A stretch of 64,000 nucleotides of DNA from Arthrobacter sp. ZGTC412 (GTDB lineage: Bacteria; Actinomycetota; Actinomycetes; Actinomycetales; Micrococcaceae), in NCBI RefSeq assembly GCF_002929215.1, contig NZ_PJII01000003.1, positions 310,001-374,000 of the forward strand. Direction: 5' to 3'. The position numbers and the translations under genes are program-made. The notes beneath the pieces are model-generated. The model was given only the letters and a program-made list of their open reading frames with translations. It did not search any database and was not told where the DNA came from. Below, piece by piece: positions 50,263 through 58,434 of the stretch (its first letter is position 1; each line of letters opens with the position of its first letter).

Positions 50263-51159
50263 ATGGCTCTCCTCGAACTACCAGTCAAGAACAAGCCAAA
50301 GAAGGAAACAGCTCCCGAAGATGCGCTGACCGGCACTCCGGGCACCCGGTTCTCCCGCCACCTGATCCTGTGCCTCGTGGGTCTGGTGATGCTGTATCCG
50401 TTGCTGTGGCTGATCTCCAGCTCCTTCAAGCCCAGCAACGACATCTTCCGCCAGCTGGGCCTGTGGCCGGAGAATTGGGATTTCAGCAACTACGAACAGG
50501 GCTGGACGGCGTTGAACCAGCCCTTCCACGTCTACTTGATCAACTCCCTGATCGTCGTCGTTTTCTCGATCGTTGGGAACATCTTCTCCTGCGCGCTGGC
50601 CGCATACGCCTTCGCCCGGATGGAGTTCACCGGCCGGAAGCTCTTTTTCGCCCTCATGCTGGGCACGCTGATGCTGCCCGGCCACGTGCTCCTGGTGCCG
50701 CAGTACATCATCTTTTCGCAGCTGGGCTGGCTTGATACCTACCTGCCGCTGATCGTGCCGAACTTCATGGCCACCAACGCGTTCTTCATTTTCCTGATGG
50801 TGCAGTTCATGAAGGCACTGCCCAGGGAACTTGACGACGCCGCCCAGATCGACGGCTGCGGCCCCTTCAGAACGTTCCTGCGGGTGATCATGCCCTTGTG
50901 TGTCCCGGCCATGGCCACCACCGCCATCTTTACGTTCATCTCCACCTGGAACGAGTTCTTCGGTCCCCTGCTCTACATCCAGAACCAGGACCTTTACACC
51001 GTGCCGCTGGCGCTGCGGGCCTTTATGGACTCCGAGGGCCAAAGCATGTGGGGCCCTATGTTCGCCATGTCCGTAGTGTCCATCGCCCCGATCATCGGCT
51101 TCTTCATTGCCGGCCAGAAATATCTCATCAACGGCATCGCCACCACGGGTTTGAAATAG
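50263..51159 (+). CDS. sugar ABC transporter permease (MalG type)
   Basis: About 298 residues with six membrane helices (LILCLVGLVMLYPLLWLISS first) and the EAA motif in LPRELDDAAQIDGCGPFRTF near residue 188. The start is the ATG at 50263, 10 bp after the previous gene; the open frame upstream overlaps that gene. It ends with the usual GQKYLINGIATTGLK. It completes the transporter and is followed by a stem-loop and the secreted pectinases. Confidence 0.94.
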   Translation: MALLELPVKNKPKKETAPEDALTGTPGTRFSRHLILCLVGLVMLYPLLWLISSSFKPSNDIFRQLGLWPENWDFSNYEQGWTALNQPFHVYLINSLIVVVFSIVGNIFSCALAAYAFARMEFTGRKLFFALMLGTLMLPGHVLLVPQYIIFSQLGWLDTYLPLIVPNFMATNAFFIFLMVQFMKALPRELDDAAQIDGCGPFRTFLRVIMPLCVPAMATTAIFTFISTWNEFFGPLLYIQNQDLYTVPLALRAFMDSEGQSMWGPMFAMSVVSIAPIIGFFIAGQKYLINGIATTGLK

Positions 51160-51226
51160 CACCGGGCTGAAGTAAAAGCCCGACTCTCTCCGTACGCACC
51201 AACTACTCAACATCCCCTGATTGCAC

Positions 51227-51254
51227 GTGCCCGGGCTGGAGGCGGCCCGGGCAC
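51227..51254 (+). terminator. stem-loop between transporter and pectinase genes
   Basis: GTGCCCGGGC at 51227-51236 pairs perfectly with GCCCGGGCAC at 51245-51254 around 8 bases, then AAAAACAAAGGAG, the ribosome site of the pectinase. It may be a partial terminator or protect the mRNA end, setting separate levels for transporter and enzymes. Confidence 0.5.
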
Positions 51255-51274
51255 AAAAACAAAGGAGTTTTTGT

Positions 51275-53290
51275 ATGAGTTTGCGACGTCTACTCGGCGC
51301 GGCCACCGCCGTCGTTATGTTGGGAAGCCTGACGGCGGTACCCGCCACCGCAGCCCCTTTCGGGGCAGTCCAGCAGCCCGGCGGCACGCCCGCCACCCTG
51401 GTACCCGCTGGCGAAAGCACACCTGAAGCGATCTGGAAGCAGACGCCGGACGGCTTCGCGGCGCTCCCCGGCTACGGGCTGGCCGGAACCACCGGTGGCC
51501 AGGCCGGCCGGATCGTCACCGCCTCCACCGTCCAGGAGCTCAAGGAGTACGCGGCCGCTGCTGAACCGCTGGTCATCTTCATCCGCGGCACCGTGACGGC
51601 CGCGGACTACGTCAAGATCCCGGTGGCCGCCAACAAAAGCTTTATCGGCACGGGCGCAGGTGCCGAAGTGGTGAACGCCGGCTTCAAGCTCATCAACGTT
51701 TCCAATGTCATCTTCCGGAACTTCACCATCCGGGACTCCTACATTCCCGGCGACTGGGACGGCAAGACCCCTGAGAACGACAGGGACGGCATCCAACTGG
51801 ACACCACTCACCACGTGTGGGTGGACCACATGAAGATCCAGCGCATGGGCGACGGCCTGATCGACACCCGCAAGGACTCGGACCTGGTCACCTACTCCTG
51901 GAACGTCTTCGCGGACAACAACAAGGCCCTGGGCGTCGGCTGGACCTCCAACGCCGTCACCAGGATGACCATCCACCACAACTGGATCCGCAACACCACG
52001 CAGCGGAACTTCAGCCTCGATAACACGGCCGCCGCGCACGTCTACAACAACTACCTGCAGGACATCGGACAGTACGGCATGATGGGCCGCAACGCGGCCA
52101 AGGTGGTCCTCGAGGGCAACAGCTTCAGCACTGTCCAAGATCCGATCGTCGCCAAGGACCCCGCCACCCAAGTGGTCAACCGGGACAACGTCTTCAACGG
52201 CACCCGCGGCCGCAAGGACAACGTGGGTGCCGCCTTTGACCCAGCACAAAACTACGCCTACCAGAAGGACGACGCCGCACGTGTTCCGGAAATTGTGGCC
52301 GCCGGAGCGGGGCCGCGCGAGAACAACGCACCGAACAACACCACCAGCATTACCGTCGCCCTGGACGGCACCGGGGACTTCGGCAGCCTGCAGGCGGCCA
52401 TCGGCTCCATCCCCAGCGGAAGCACGCTCCCCCGCACCATCACCATCAAGCCCGGCACCTACCGGGAATCGGTGAACATCTGGGCAGACCGCCCCAACCT
52501 CACCATCCAGGGCGCAACAACCGACCCGGCCGACGTCGTTATCAGCTACGACCTCCCGGCCAATGGCGTGAAGTTCTTCGGCGGCACGTGGGGCGCGGGC
52601 GGAAGCGCCACCCTCAACGTCCTCGCCGAGGGAACCACCGTTCGGAACCTCACCGTGGAGAACGCCTACGACGAGGCCGCGAACGGAGGAAGCCAGGCGC
52701 TCGCGGTCCGGAGCGTGGCAGACAAGGTGACGTTCGACGGGACCCGCTTCCTGGGCAACCAGGACACCTACCTGGCGGACACCACGGGCCGCGACGCCAC
52801 AGCCCGCACCTACCTGAAAAACTGCTACATCGAAGGCGACGTGGACTTCATCTACGGCCGTGGCACCGCGGTCCTGGACGGCTGCACCATCCACTCTCTG
52901 AGCCGCGGCAGTGACACCAACAACGGCTACATCGTGGCCCCGAGCACCAAGAATTCCAACCCGTACGGCATCCTGATTGCCAACAGCACCCTGACCTCCG
53001 ACGCCGCGCCGGGCACTGTCAGCCTGGGACGGCCCTGGTTCGCCAGCAGCGATCCGGCCGCACACCCCATGGCCGTCATTCGGGACTCGGTCCTGGGCAG
53101 CCACATCGCGATCCGCGGGTGGGCAGACATGAGTGGCCATTCCTGGGCCGAGGGCCGGTTTGGCGAATACAACAACAGCGGACCCGGGGCATACGTCAAT
53201 GAGTTCCATCCCCAGCTTTCCCCGGAAGAGGCCACCAAGTTCACCAAGGAAGCTTTCCTTGGTGACTGGACCCCGGCGGGACGTGGCTGA
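51275..53290 (+). CDS. secreted pectate lyase (PL1) - pectin methylesterase (CE8) fusion
   Basis: A 671-residue secreted enzyme. A Sec signal peptide (MSLRRLLGAATAVVMLGSLT, cleavage after ATA near residue 27) leads to a PL1 pectate-lyase domain at about 45-345: VWVDH at 181-185, NNKALGVGWTS and HVYNNYL. A CE8 methylesterase follows at about 359-665 with catalytic Asp497 (GNQDTYL), nucleophile Asp524 (GDVDFIYG) and Arg586 (LGRPW). The esterase would remove methyl groups from pectin and the lyase would cut the freed polygalacturonate by beta-elimination. In PL1 the usual RxPxxR is RNFSLD (Arg244 kept, second Arg replaced). A strong AAAGGAG site precedes the ATG. Confidence 0.93.
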   Translation: MSLRRLLGAATAVVMLGSLTAVPATAAPFGAVQQPGGTPATLVPAGESTPEAIWKQTPDGFAALPGYGLAGTTGGQAGRIVTASTVQELKEYAAAAEPLVIFIRGTVTAADYVKIPVAANKSFIGTGAGAEVVNAGFKLINVSNVIFRNFTIRDSYIPGDWDGKTPENDRDGIQLDTTHHVWVDHMKIQRMGDGLIDTRKDSDLVTYSWNVFADNNKALGVGWTSNAVTRMTIHHNWIRNTTQRNFSLDNTAAAHVYNNYLQDIGQYGMMGRNAAKVVLEGNSFSTVQDPIVAKDPATQVVNRDNVFNGTRGRKDNVGAAFDPAQNYAYQKDDAARVPEIVAAGAGPRENNAPNNTTSITVALDGTGDFGSLQAAIGSIPSGSTLPRTITIKPGTYRESVNIWADRPNLTIQGATTDPADVVISYDLPANGVKFFGGTWGAGGSATLNVLAEGTTVRNLTVENAYDEAANGGSQALAVRSVADKVTFDGTRFLGNQDTYLADTTGRDATARTYLKNCYIEGDVDFIYGRGTAVLDGCTIHSLSRGSDTNNGYIVAPSTKNSNPYGILIANSTLTSDAAPGTVSLGRPWFASSDPAAHPMAVIRDSVLGSHIAIRGWADMSGHSWAEGRFGEYNNSGPGAYVNEFHPQLSPEEATKFTKEAFLGDWTPAGRG

Positions 53291-53309
53291 GGTGGCGCCG
53301 GCACCTGAA

Positions 53310-54764
53310 ATGAACATCCGACGGCGGACCCTCCTGGCAGCCGGTTTGACGGTAAGCGGCCTGGCGGCGTCATGCCTGCTTGCCCCGGCAGCGACGGCGG
53401 CCGGCCCTGTGGGACTGGATGCCGCCGTCGGCTCCAACGGCTTTGCCGAAGCCGGCTTGCCGGTGGGCCGCGCCTTGGGCGGTGATGTGTGGACTGACGC
53501 GCCTACAGGCTTCGCCGGCGTCGCAGCCCACGGCCGCACCGGCACCGCGGGCGGGGCAGGCGGCAAACTTGTCCACGCCAGCACCCCGGACCAGCTCCGC
53601 GCCTTCGCCAAGAGCACCGAACCGCTGGTAGTGGTCCTGCACGGCGAACTGGTGTTTCCGCAGTACGAGAAGCTGACGGTCACCGCCAACAAGTCCTTCC
53701 TCGGAGCAGGCGAAGGAGCCGCGGTGGTCAACGCGGGGTTCAAACTGATCAACGTCTCCAACGTGGTGTTCCGCAACTTTGCCGTCCGGGACTCCTACAT
53801 CCCGGGCGATTTCGAAGGGAAGCGCCCGGACAACGACAGGGACGGGATCCAGATGGACACCTGCACCCACGTCTGGGTGGACCACATGCACTTCACCCGG
53901 CTCGGTGACGGACTGGTGGACATCCGCAAGGACTGCGACAACGTCACCCTGTCCTGGAATGTTTTTTCGGACCATAACAAGGCACTGGGCGAAGGCTGGA
54001 CCTCGAATGTGGTCACCCGCCTCACGATGCACCACAACTGGATCCGGAACACCCACCAGCGCAACGCGAGCCTGGACAACACCGCGGCGTCGCACGTCTA
54101 CAACAACTACTTGGAGAACATTTCCAGCTACGGGATGCTGGGGCGGAACGCCGCCCTGCTGGTGGTGGAGGGCAACTACTTCAGGGACGTCCGGAACCCG
54201 TTGCACCACCAGGGACCTGGCGGTGACCTCGTGGCCAGGGACAATATCTTCGAGCAGTGCACCGGCAACACCGGACAGGAGCGGGGGCAGTCCTTCAATC
54301 CCGCCGCAGCGTACAACTACGAACTGACACCAACGGCGGCGGTACCCGCACTTGTCCGGGCCTTCGGCGGCCCTTTGGGCGGCACGGAAGCCGCATCGCG
54401 GCAAGTCATCATGGTGGCTCTGGACGGCAGCGGTGACTTCACCAGCATTCGGGCAGCCGTGGGGGCGATTCCCAGCCACAACCCCGGCCCCGTCACCGTG
54501 CTGGTCCAGCCGGGTACGTACCGCGAACCCGCCGTGATCTGGGGCGACCGGCGCAACGTCACCTTGGCCGGCGCCACCGGAAATGCCGCCGATGTGGTGT
54601 TAACCAACAGCGAGGGCGTCACCCTGCTGGTGGCTGCGAATGGCGCCGCTGTCAGGGACCTGACGGTCACCTCGGACACCCCACAGGACGGCAATGTCCT
54701 GAAGACCACGGGCAGGAATGTCAGCTATTCCAACGTGACAATTCTGAACGGAACATCCGGATAG
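53310..54764 (+). CDS. secreted pectate lyase (PL1) with a truncated CE8-like tail
   Basis: A 484-residue paralogue of the preceding enzyme. The signal has a twin-Arg motif (MNIRRRTLLAAGLTVSGLAA), so export is probably by Tat. The PL1 domain at about 50-350 has VWVDHMHF, NKALGEGWTSN and HVYNNYLENI, with the same RNASLD variant of the RxPxxR motif. From residue 367 it repeats the start of a CE8 domain (MVALDGSGDFTSIRAAVGAI) but stops after 118 residues, before every CE8 catalytic residue. It should be a lyase only. I chose the ATG at 53310, 17 bp after the previous stop; upstream codons overlap that gene. Confidence 0.9.
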   Translation: MNIRRRTLLAAGLTVSGLAASCLLAPAATAAGPVGLDAAVGSNGFAEAGLPVGRALGGDVWTDAPTGFAGVAAHGRTGTAGGAGGKLVHASTPDQLRAFAKSTEPLVVVLHGELVFPQYEKLTVTANKSFLGAGEGAAVVNAGFKLINVSNVVFRNFAVRDSYIPGDFEGKRPDNDRDGIQMDTCTHVWVDHMHFTRLGDGLVDIRKDCDNVTLSWNVFSDHNKALGEGWTSNVVTRLTMHHNWIRNTHQRNASLDNTAASHVYNNYLENISSYGMLGRNAALLVVEGNYFRDVRNPLHHQGPGGDLVARDNIFEQCTGNTGQERGQSFNPAAAYNYELTPTAAVPALVRAFGGPLGGTEAASRQVIMVALDGSGDFTSIRAAVGAIPSHNPGPVTVLVQPGTYREPAVIWGDRRNVTLAGATGNAADVVLTNSEGVTLLVAANGAAVRDLTVTSDTPQDGNVLKTTGRNVSYSNVTILNGTSG

Positions 54765-54775
54765 GGGCTGGCCAA

Positions 54776-54807
54776 CGTTCTTGAACTGCTACTAGTCTTC
54801 AAGAACG
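54776..54807 (+). terminator. stem-loop after the second pectate lyase
   Basis: CGTTCTTGAA at 54776-54785 pairs perfectly with TTCAAGAACG at 54798-54807 around 12 bases, 11 bp after the lyase stop. It lacks a T-run; it may end the operon or be a regulatory dyad before the dodecin gene. Confidence 0.55.
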
Positions 54808-54848
54808 GCCCGCAACCGGGAGCCCCAAGGCAATCACGAGGAGCGAAG

Positions 54849-55061
54849 TTGTCCAACCACACGTACAGCATTTCTGAAATTGTCGGCACGTCGGATCAGG
54901 GAGTGGACGACGCCGTCCGGAACGGAATCGCCAAGGCATCGCAGACCCTCCGCAACCTTGACTGGTTTGAGGTCAAGGAAATCCGGGGCCACCTGGAAGA
55001 GGGCAAAATCGCTGACTGGCAGGTCACCATCAAGCTCGGTTTCCGGCTGGAAGAACACTAA
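54849..55061 (+). CDS. dodecin-family flavin-binding protein
   Basis: A 70-residue protein with the dodecin fold signature: YSISEIVGTSDQGVDDAVRN, then the helix and strand with NLDWFEVKEIRGHLEEGKI and the end WQVTIKLGFRLE. Dodecins form hollow 12-mers that store flavin or CoA. The start is a TTG at 54849 with GAGGAG upstream. It stands alone and is followed by a long inverted repeat. Confidence 0.9.
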   Translation: MSNHTYSISEIVGTSDQGVDDAVRNGIAKASQTLRNLDWFEVKEIRGHLEEGKIADWQVTIKLGFRLEEH

Positions 55062-55070
55062 TCCAAGCCC

Positions 55071-55130
55071 AACTGGCCCGCAGTAAACGTCGCGAAGACT
55101 CGTTGTGAGGACGTTAACTGCGGGCCAGTT
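55071..55130. repeat. long inverted repeat after the dodecin gene, likely terminator
   Basis: The 21-base arms at 55071-55091 and 55110-55130 pair with one mismatch (AACTGGCCCGCAGT...GACGTTAACTGCGGGCCAGTT), loop 18, then TTGGGTTT. It lies between two convergent genes and probably ends both transcripts. Confidence 0.7.
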
Positions 55131-55146
55131 TTGGGTTTAGCCCGAG

Positions 55147-55365
55147 CTAATTAGCCGAGACAGCGCCTGCGGTGCGGCGCCGCCAAACGGTGGGAACGCC
55201 GTCGAACGCCGGAAAAACGTGCCCTTCGAAGAAGGACAGCACGGTGTGCGGGTCGAGGTCGGGGCTCCAGAGGCCGGAAGCCGGGCAATGCGAGCCGGTG
55301 GCGGTAGAGGGCGCGCCGGTGGCGGCGGAAGCCTGGCGTTCCTTCAGCAGGGCGATGCGTTTCAT
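55147..55365 (-). CDS. small hypothetical protein (72 aa)
   Basis: A short protein starting MKRIALLKERQASAATGAPS, then a Gly/Ser/Pro linker and a C-terminal part with DPHTVLSFFEGHVFPAFDGV. It ends in a basic WRRRTAGAV. I do not recognise the family. The frame allows a start at 55377, four codons earlier. It is downstream of the XRE regulator on the same strand, with about 130 bp between. Confidence 0.5.
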   Translation of the reverse strand: MKRIALLKERQASAATGAPSTATGSHCPASGLWSPDLDPHTVLSFFEGHVFPAFDGVPTVWRRRTAGAVSAN

Positions 55366-55499
55366 CGTTGAGACCATCCTTGGGTGAGAACTTGTTCCTC
55401 CAGCCTAGGAAAGCTCGTGCACGTTCCCAATGGGCTCGTGGCCAGAATCAGCCTCCGCTGCTGGCCAAATGTACAGCCGTAGCCGTAGTTGGCTCGCTG

Positions 55500-56420
55500 C
55501 TAGTCCTTTCCCTCTGTCACAGCTGCGGCCGGGGCGTCTGCCGCGGCATTGCGCGGCTGCTCCGGGTGGGCCACGTCAGCAGGACCGGCGCCAAGGCTGC
55601 CCAGCAACGTAAGGGCATCGGCCGACGGCGATCCGGGCCGCGCGGAATAGATCCTGAGCGACTGGTCCGGGTCCTCCGGGAGGACAAGGTTTTCAAAGTT
55701 CAGTTCCAGGTCCCCGATGGTGGGGTGGTGCAGGCGGACAGTTCCCGCCGACCGGGTTGCCACCCGGTGCCCCGCCCACCACTGACGGAAGTGCTCACTG
55801 TTGACCGCCAGTTCACCCACCAGCTGGTTGGCCTGCGCGTCGTTCGGGTGCCGGCCGACATCCAGCCGAAGCGCCCCGGCAGCTTCAGCAGCCACCGTCT
55901 TCCAGTCCCGGAACAGCTCCCGGGCTGCCGGGTCGAGGATGAGCCACCGGGTGAGGTTCCTTTCCGCCACTGGAAGCGCCGGGAAATCCGTGAAGAGCAG
56001 GAACGCCAAGCGGTTCCCGGCGAGGACGTCGCTGCGGCGGCCGAGCACCATGGCCGGAACATCGCCCACTGCCTCGAGGAGGTGGCGCAATGCCGGGCGG
56101 ACGCCCTGTACGGCTTGCCCGGCCGAGCGGGGGGAGGCGGCACAGTGCTCCAAAAGATCCGTCATGTGGGCGTGCTCGCTGCTGCTGAGGCGGAGCGCCC
56201 GGGACACCGCGTCCAGCACTGTGCGCGAGGGGTGGATGTTCCTGCCCTGTTCCAGCCGGACGTAGTAATCCGTGCTGACCCCCGCCAGCCTTGCCACCTC
56301 CTCGCGCCGAAGGCCGGGCACCCTGCGGGCACCGGTGGCGGGACCGGCGCCGGCATCTTCAGGACTGAGCCGGGACCGCATGGCTTTGAGGAATTTTCCG
56401 AACTCGGCGCTTTGACCCAT
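55500..56420 (-). CDS. XRE-family regulator with MmyB-like ligand domain
   Basis: About 306 residues. The HTH near the N-terminus reads VPGLRREEVARLAGVSTDYY followed by VRLEQGRNIHPS, a very common pattern in actinobacterial XRE proteins. The remaining 200 residues form the MmyB-like PAS-type domain (DVLAGNRLAFLLFTDFPALP; ELAVNSEHFRQWWAGHRVA), thought to bind a small ligand. It is divergent from an aldo/keto reductase gene. In this arrangement the regulator usually controls the neighbouring oxidoreductases. I use the ATG at 56420 (MGQSAEFG). Confidence 0.9.
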   Translation of the reverse strand: MGQSAEFGKFLKAMRSRLSPEDAGAGPATGARRVPGLRREEVARLAGVSTDYYVRLEQGRNIHPSRTVLDAVSRALRLSSSEHAHMTDLLEHCAASPRSAGQAVQGVRPALRHLLEAVGDVPAMVLGRRSDVLAGNRLAFLLFTDFPALPVAERNLTRWLILDPAARELFRDWKTVAAEAAGALRLDVGRHPNDAQANQLVGELAVNSEHFRQWWAGHRVATRSAGTVRLHHPTIGDLELNFENLVLPEDPDQSLRIYSARPGSPSADALTLLGSLGAGPADVAHPEQPRNAAADAPAAAVTEGKD

Positions 56421-56616
56421 GCAGACCATTGTGACCTGCGCTGTCCATGCGGTTCTGCAACCAAGGTAGGACTGGGAGTCCTAGGAAAAATAAGATCAGC
56501 CTTGCTTACTGACAGACCGGCCAAAAATGCATAGGCTCAATATCGAGCCGGCGGAAACCGCTTTCTCACGGTCGAGCCCACGGCACCCCTACCCGCACCT
56601 TTTGAGGAGCCTTCCC

Positions 56617-57438
56617 ATGTCAGAGCTGACACTCAATAACGGCGTCACCATTCCCCAGCTTGGTTTTGGTGTTTTCCAGGTACCGCCGGAAGACACCCAG
56701 CGGACTGTGGAGGAAGCCTTCGAGGCCGGATACCGCCACATTGACACCGCCGCCGCCTACCGCAACGAGGCCGGCGTGGGGGCCGCAATCGCGGCCACCG
56801 GCATCCCGCGTAAGGATATCTTCGTCACCACGAAGCTCCGCAACGGCGAGCAGGACCGGGCCCAGGAAGCATTCCAGAACAGCCGCAAAGCACTTGGCCT
56901 GGATTACGTGGATCTCTATCTCATCCACTGGCCGGTCCCGTCGCAGGGCCTGTACGTGCAGGCCTGGAAGGAGATGGAGCGGCTGTACGAGAACAACCAG
57001 ATCCGCGCGATCGGCGTCTCCAACTTCCTCGCCGAGCACTTGGATGAGCTCCTGGAATCCGCTGAGATCGTCCCGGCCGTGAACCAGGTCGAGCTGCACC
57101 CCAGCTACCAGCAGGCGGAACTGGCAGACAAATGCCGGAACCTGGGCATCGCAGTGGAGGCCTACAGCCCGCTGGGCCGGGGCGCGGACCTGAACGGAAA
57201 TGCAGTAACCAGCATCGCCAACACCCACAACGCCACCACTGCCCAGGTGGTGCTCGCCTGGCACCTGGCGGCGGGAAACATCGTTATCCCCAAGTCCAGC
57301 CAGGCTGCGCGGATCCGGGAAAACTTCGCCGCTTCAGCCCTCACCCTTTCCGACGACGAGATTTCAGCCATCACGGCACTCGAGTCCGGGGCGCGCCTCG
57401 GGTCGGATCCCGCCGTCGCAACCTTCACGCAGCTGTAG
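56617..57438 (+). CDS. aldo/keto reductase (2,5-diketo-D-gluconate reductase type)
   Basis: A 273-residue NADPH-dependent carbonyl reductase of the AKR5 group. The catalytic tetrad is visible: Asp and Tyr in GYRHIDTAAAYRNE, Lys in FVTTKLRNGE and His in YLIHWPVPSQ. The NADP-site segment IVIPKSSQAARIRENF lies near residue 225. The ATG at 56617 has TGAGGAG upstream. It is probably cotranscribed with the next reductase, 24 bp downstream, and divergent from the XRE regulator. The substrate is unknown. Confidence 0.92.
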   Translation: MSELTLNNGVTIPQLGFGVFQVPPEDTQRTVEEAFEAGYRHIDTAAAYRNEAGVGAAIAATGIPRKDIFVTTKLRNGEQDRAQEAFQNSRKALGLDYVDLYLIHWPVPSQGLYVQAWKEMERLYENNQIRAIGVSNFLAEHLDELLESAEIVPAVNQVELHPSYQQAELADKCRNLGIAVEAYSPLGRGADLNGNAVTSIANTHNATTAQVVLAWHLAAGNIVIPKSSQAARIRENFAASALTLSDDEISAITALESGARLGSDPAVATFTQL

Positions 57439-57462
57439 AAAACCAAACTAAAGGACTTCACA

Positions 57463-58434
57463 ATGCAGTACACCCAACTGGGCCGCTCCGGCCTGAAAGT
57501 CTCCCGGCTCTGCCTGGGCACCATGAACTTCGGTCCCCAGACGGAGGAAACCGAAGCCCACAGCATCATGGACTCCGCACTTGACCAGGGCATCAACTTC
57601 TTCGATACCGCCAACGTCTACGGCGGAGCCGGCCACCGCGGCTGGACCGAGGAAATCATCGGCCGCTGGTTTGCCAAGGGCGGCGAGCGCCGCGAGCGCA
57701 CGGTACTGGCCACCAAGCTCTACGGAACCATGACGGACCGCCCCAATGAGTCAAAGCTGTCAGCGCTGAACATCCGCCGCGCACTGGACGCGAGCCTGAA
57801 GCGCCTGCAGACGGACTACATCGATATCTACCAGTTCCACCACATTGACCGGAACACCCCGTGGGACGAAATTTGGCAGGCCATCGAGGTGGCGGTCCAG
57901 CAGGGCAAGATCCTGTACTCGGGCAGCAGCAACTTCGCCGGCTGGCACATTGCCCAGGCGCAGGAGGCTGCCCGGAGGCGCAACTACACCGGCCTGGTCA
58001 GCGAGCAGTCCATCTACAACCTGTTCACGCGCCAAGTGGAGCTGGAAGTGATTCCCGCGGCCCAGCAGTACGGGCTGGGGCTCATCCCGTGGTCCCCACT
58101 GCAGGGCGGACTCCTGGGCGGCGTGCTGAAGAAGGAGCGGCAGGGCGTCCGGCGGACTGAGGGCCGGGCTGCCGAGACCCTGAAGAAGCACCATGACCAG
58201 ATCCAGCAGTACGAGGACTTTGCCGAGGACCTGGGCAAGGAGCCCGGCGACATTGCCCTCGCCTGGCTGCTGCACCAGCCCGCCGTCACGGCACCTATCG
58301 TGGGGCCGCGGACCCAGGAACAGCTCGACGCCGCCATCCGGGCTTCGGACGTCACGCTCGATGCCGATGCGCTCAAGCGGCTCGACGACATCTTCCCCGG
58401 GCACCGGACGGCGCCGGAAGACTACGCGTGGTAA
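57463..58434 (+). CDS. aldo/keto reductase (AKR11/12-like)
   Basis: A 323-residue aldo/keto reductase of the YhdN/L-glyceraldehyde-3-phosphate-reductase-like type. Start: MQYTQLGRSGLKVSRLCLGT. Catalytic residues: Asp and Tyr in NFFDTANVYGG, Lys in VLATKLYG, His in YQFHHIDR. The C-terminal NADP site has APIVGPRTQEQLDAAI. It differs from the previous reductase in subfamily, so they are not recent duplicates. The next gene overlaps its end by 7 bp. Confidence 0.92.
   Translation: MQYTQLGRSGLKVSRLCLGTMNFGPQTEETEAHSIMDSALDQGINFFDTANVYGGAGHRGWTEEIIGRWFAKGGERRERTVLATKLYGTMTDRPNESKLSALNIRRALDASLKRLQTDYIDIYQFHHIDRNTPWDEIWQAIEVAVQQGKILYSGSSNFAGWHIAQAQEAARRRNYTGLVSEQSIYNLFTRQVELEVIPAAQQYGLGLIPWSPLQGGLLGGVLKKERQGVRRTEGRAAETLKKHHDQIQQYEDFAEDLGKEPGDIALAWLLHQPAVTAPIVGPRTQEQLDAAIRASDVTLDADALKRLDDIFPGHRTAPEDYAW

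Noticed and set aside
51290-53776. 828-codon open frame antisense to the pectinase genes
   Set aside because: Long antisense frames are normal at this GC content; the plus strand encodes clear PL1 and CE8 motifs and signal peptides.
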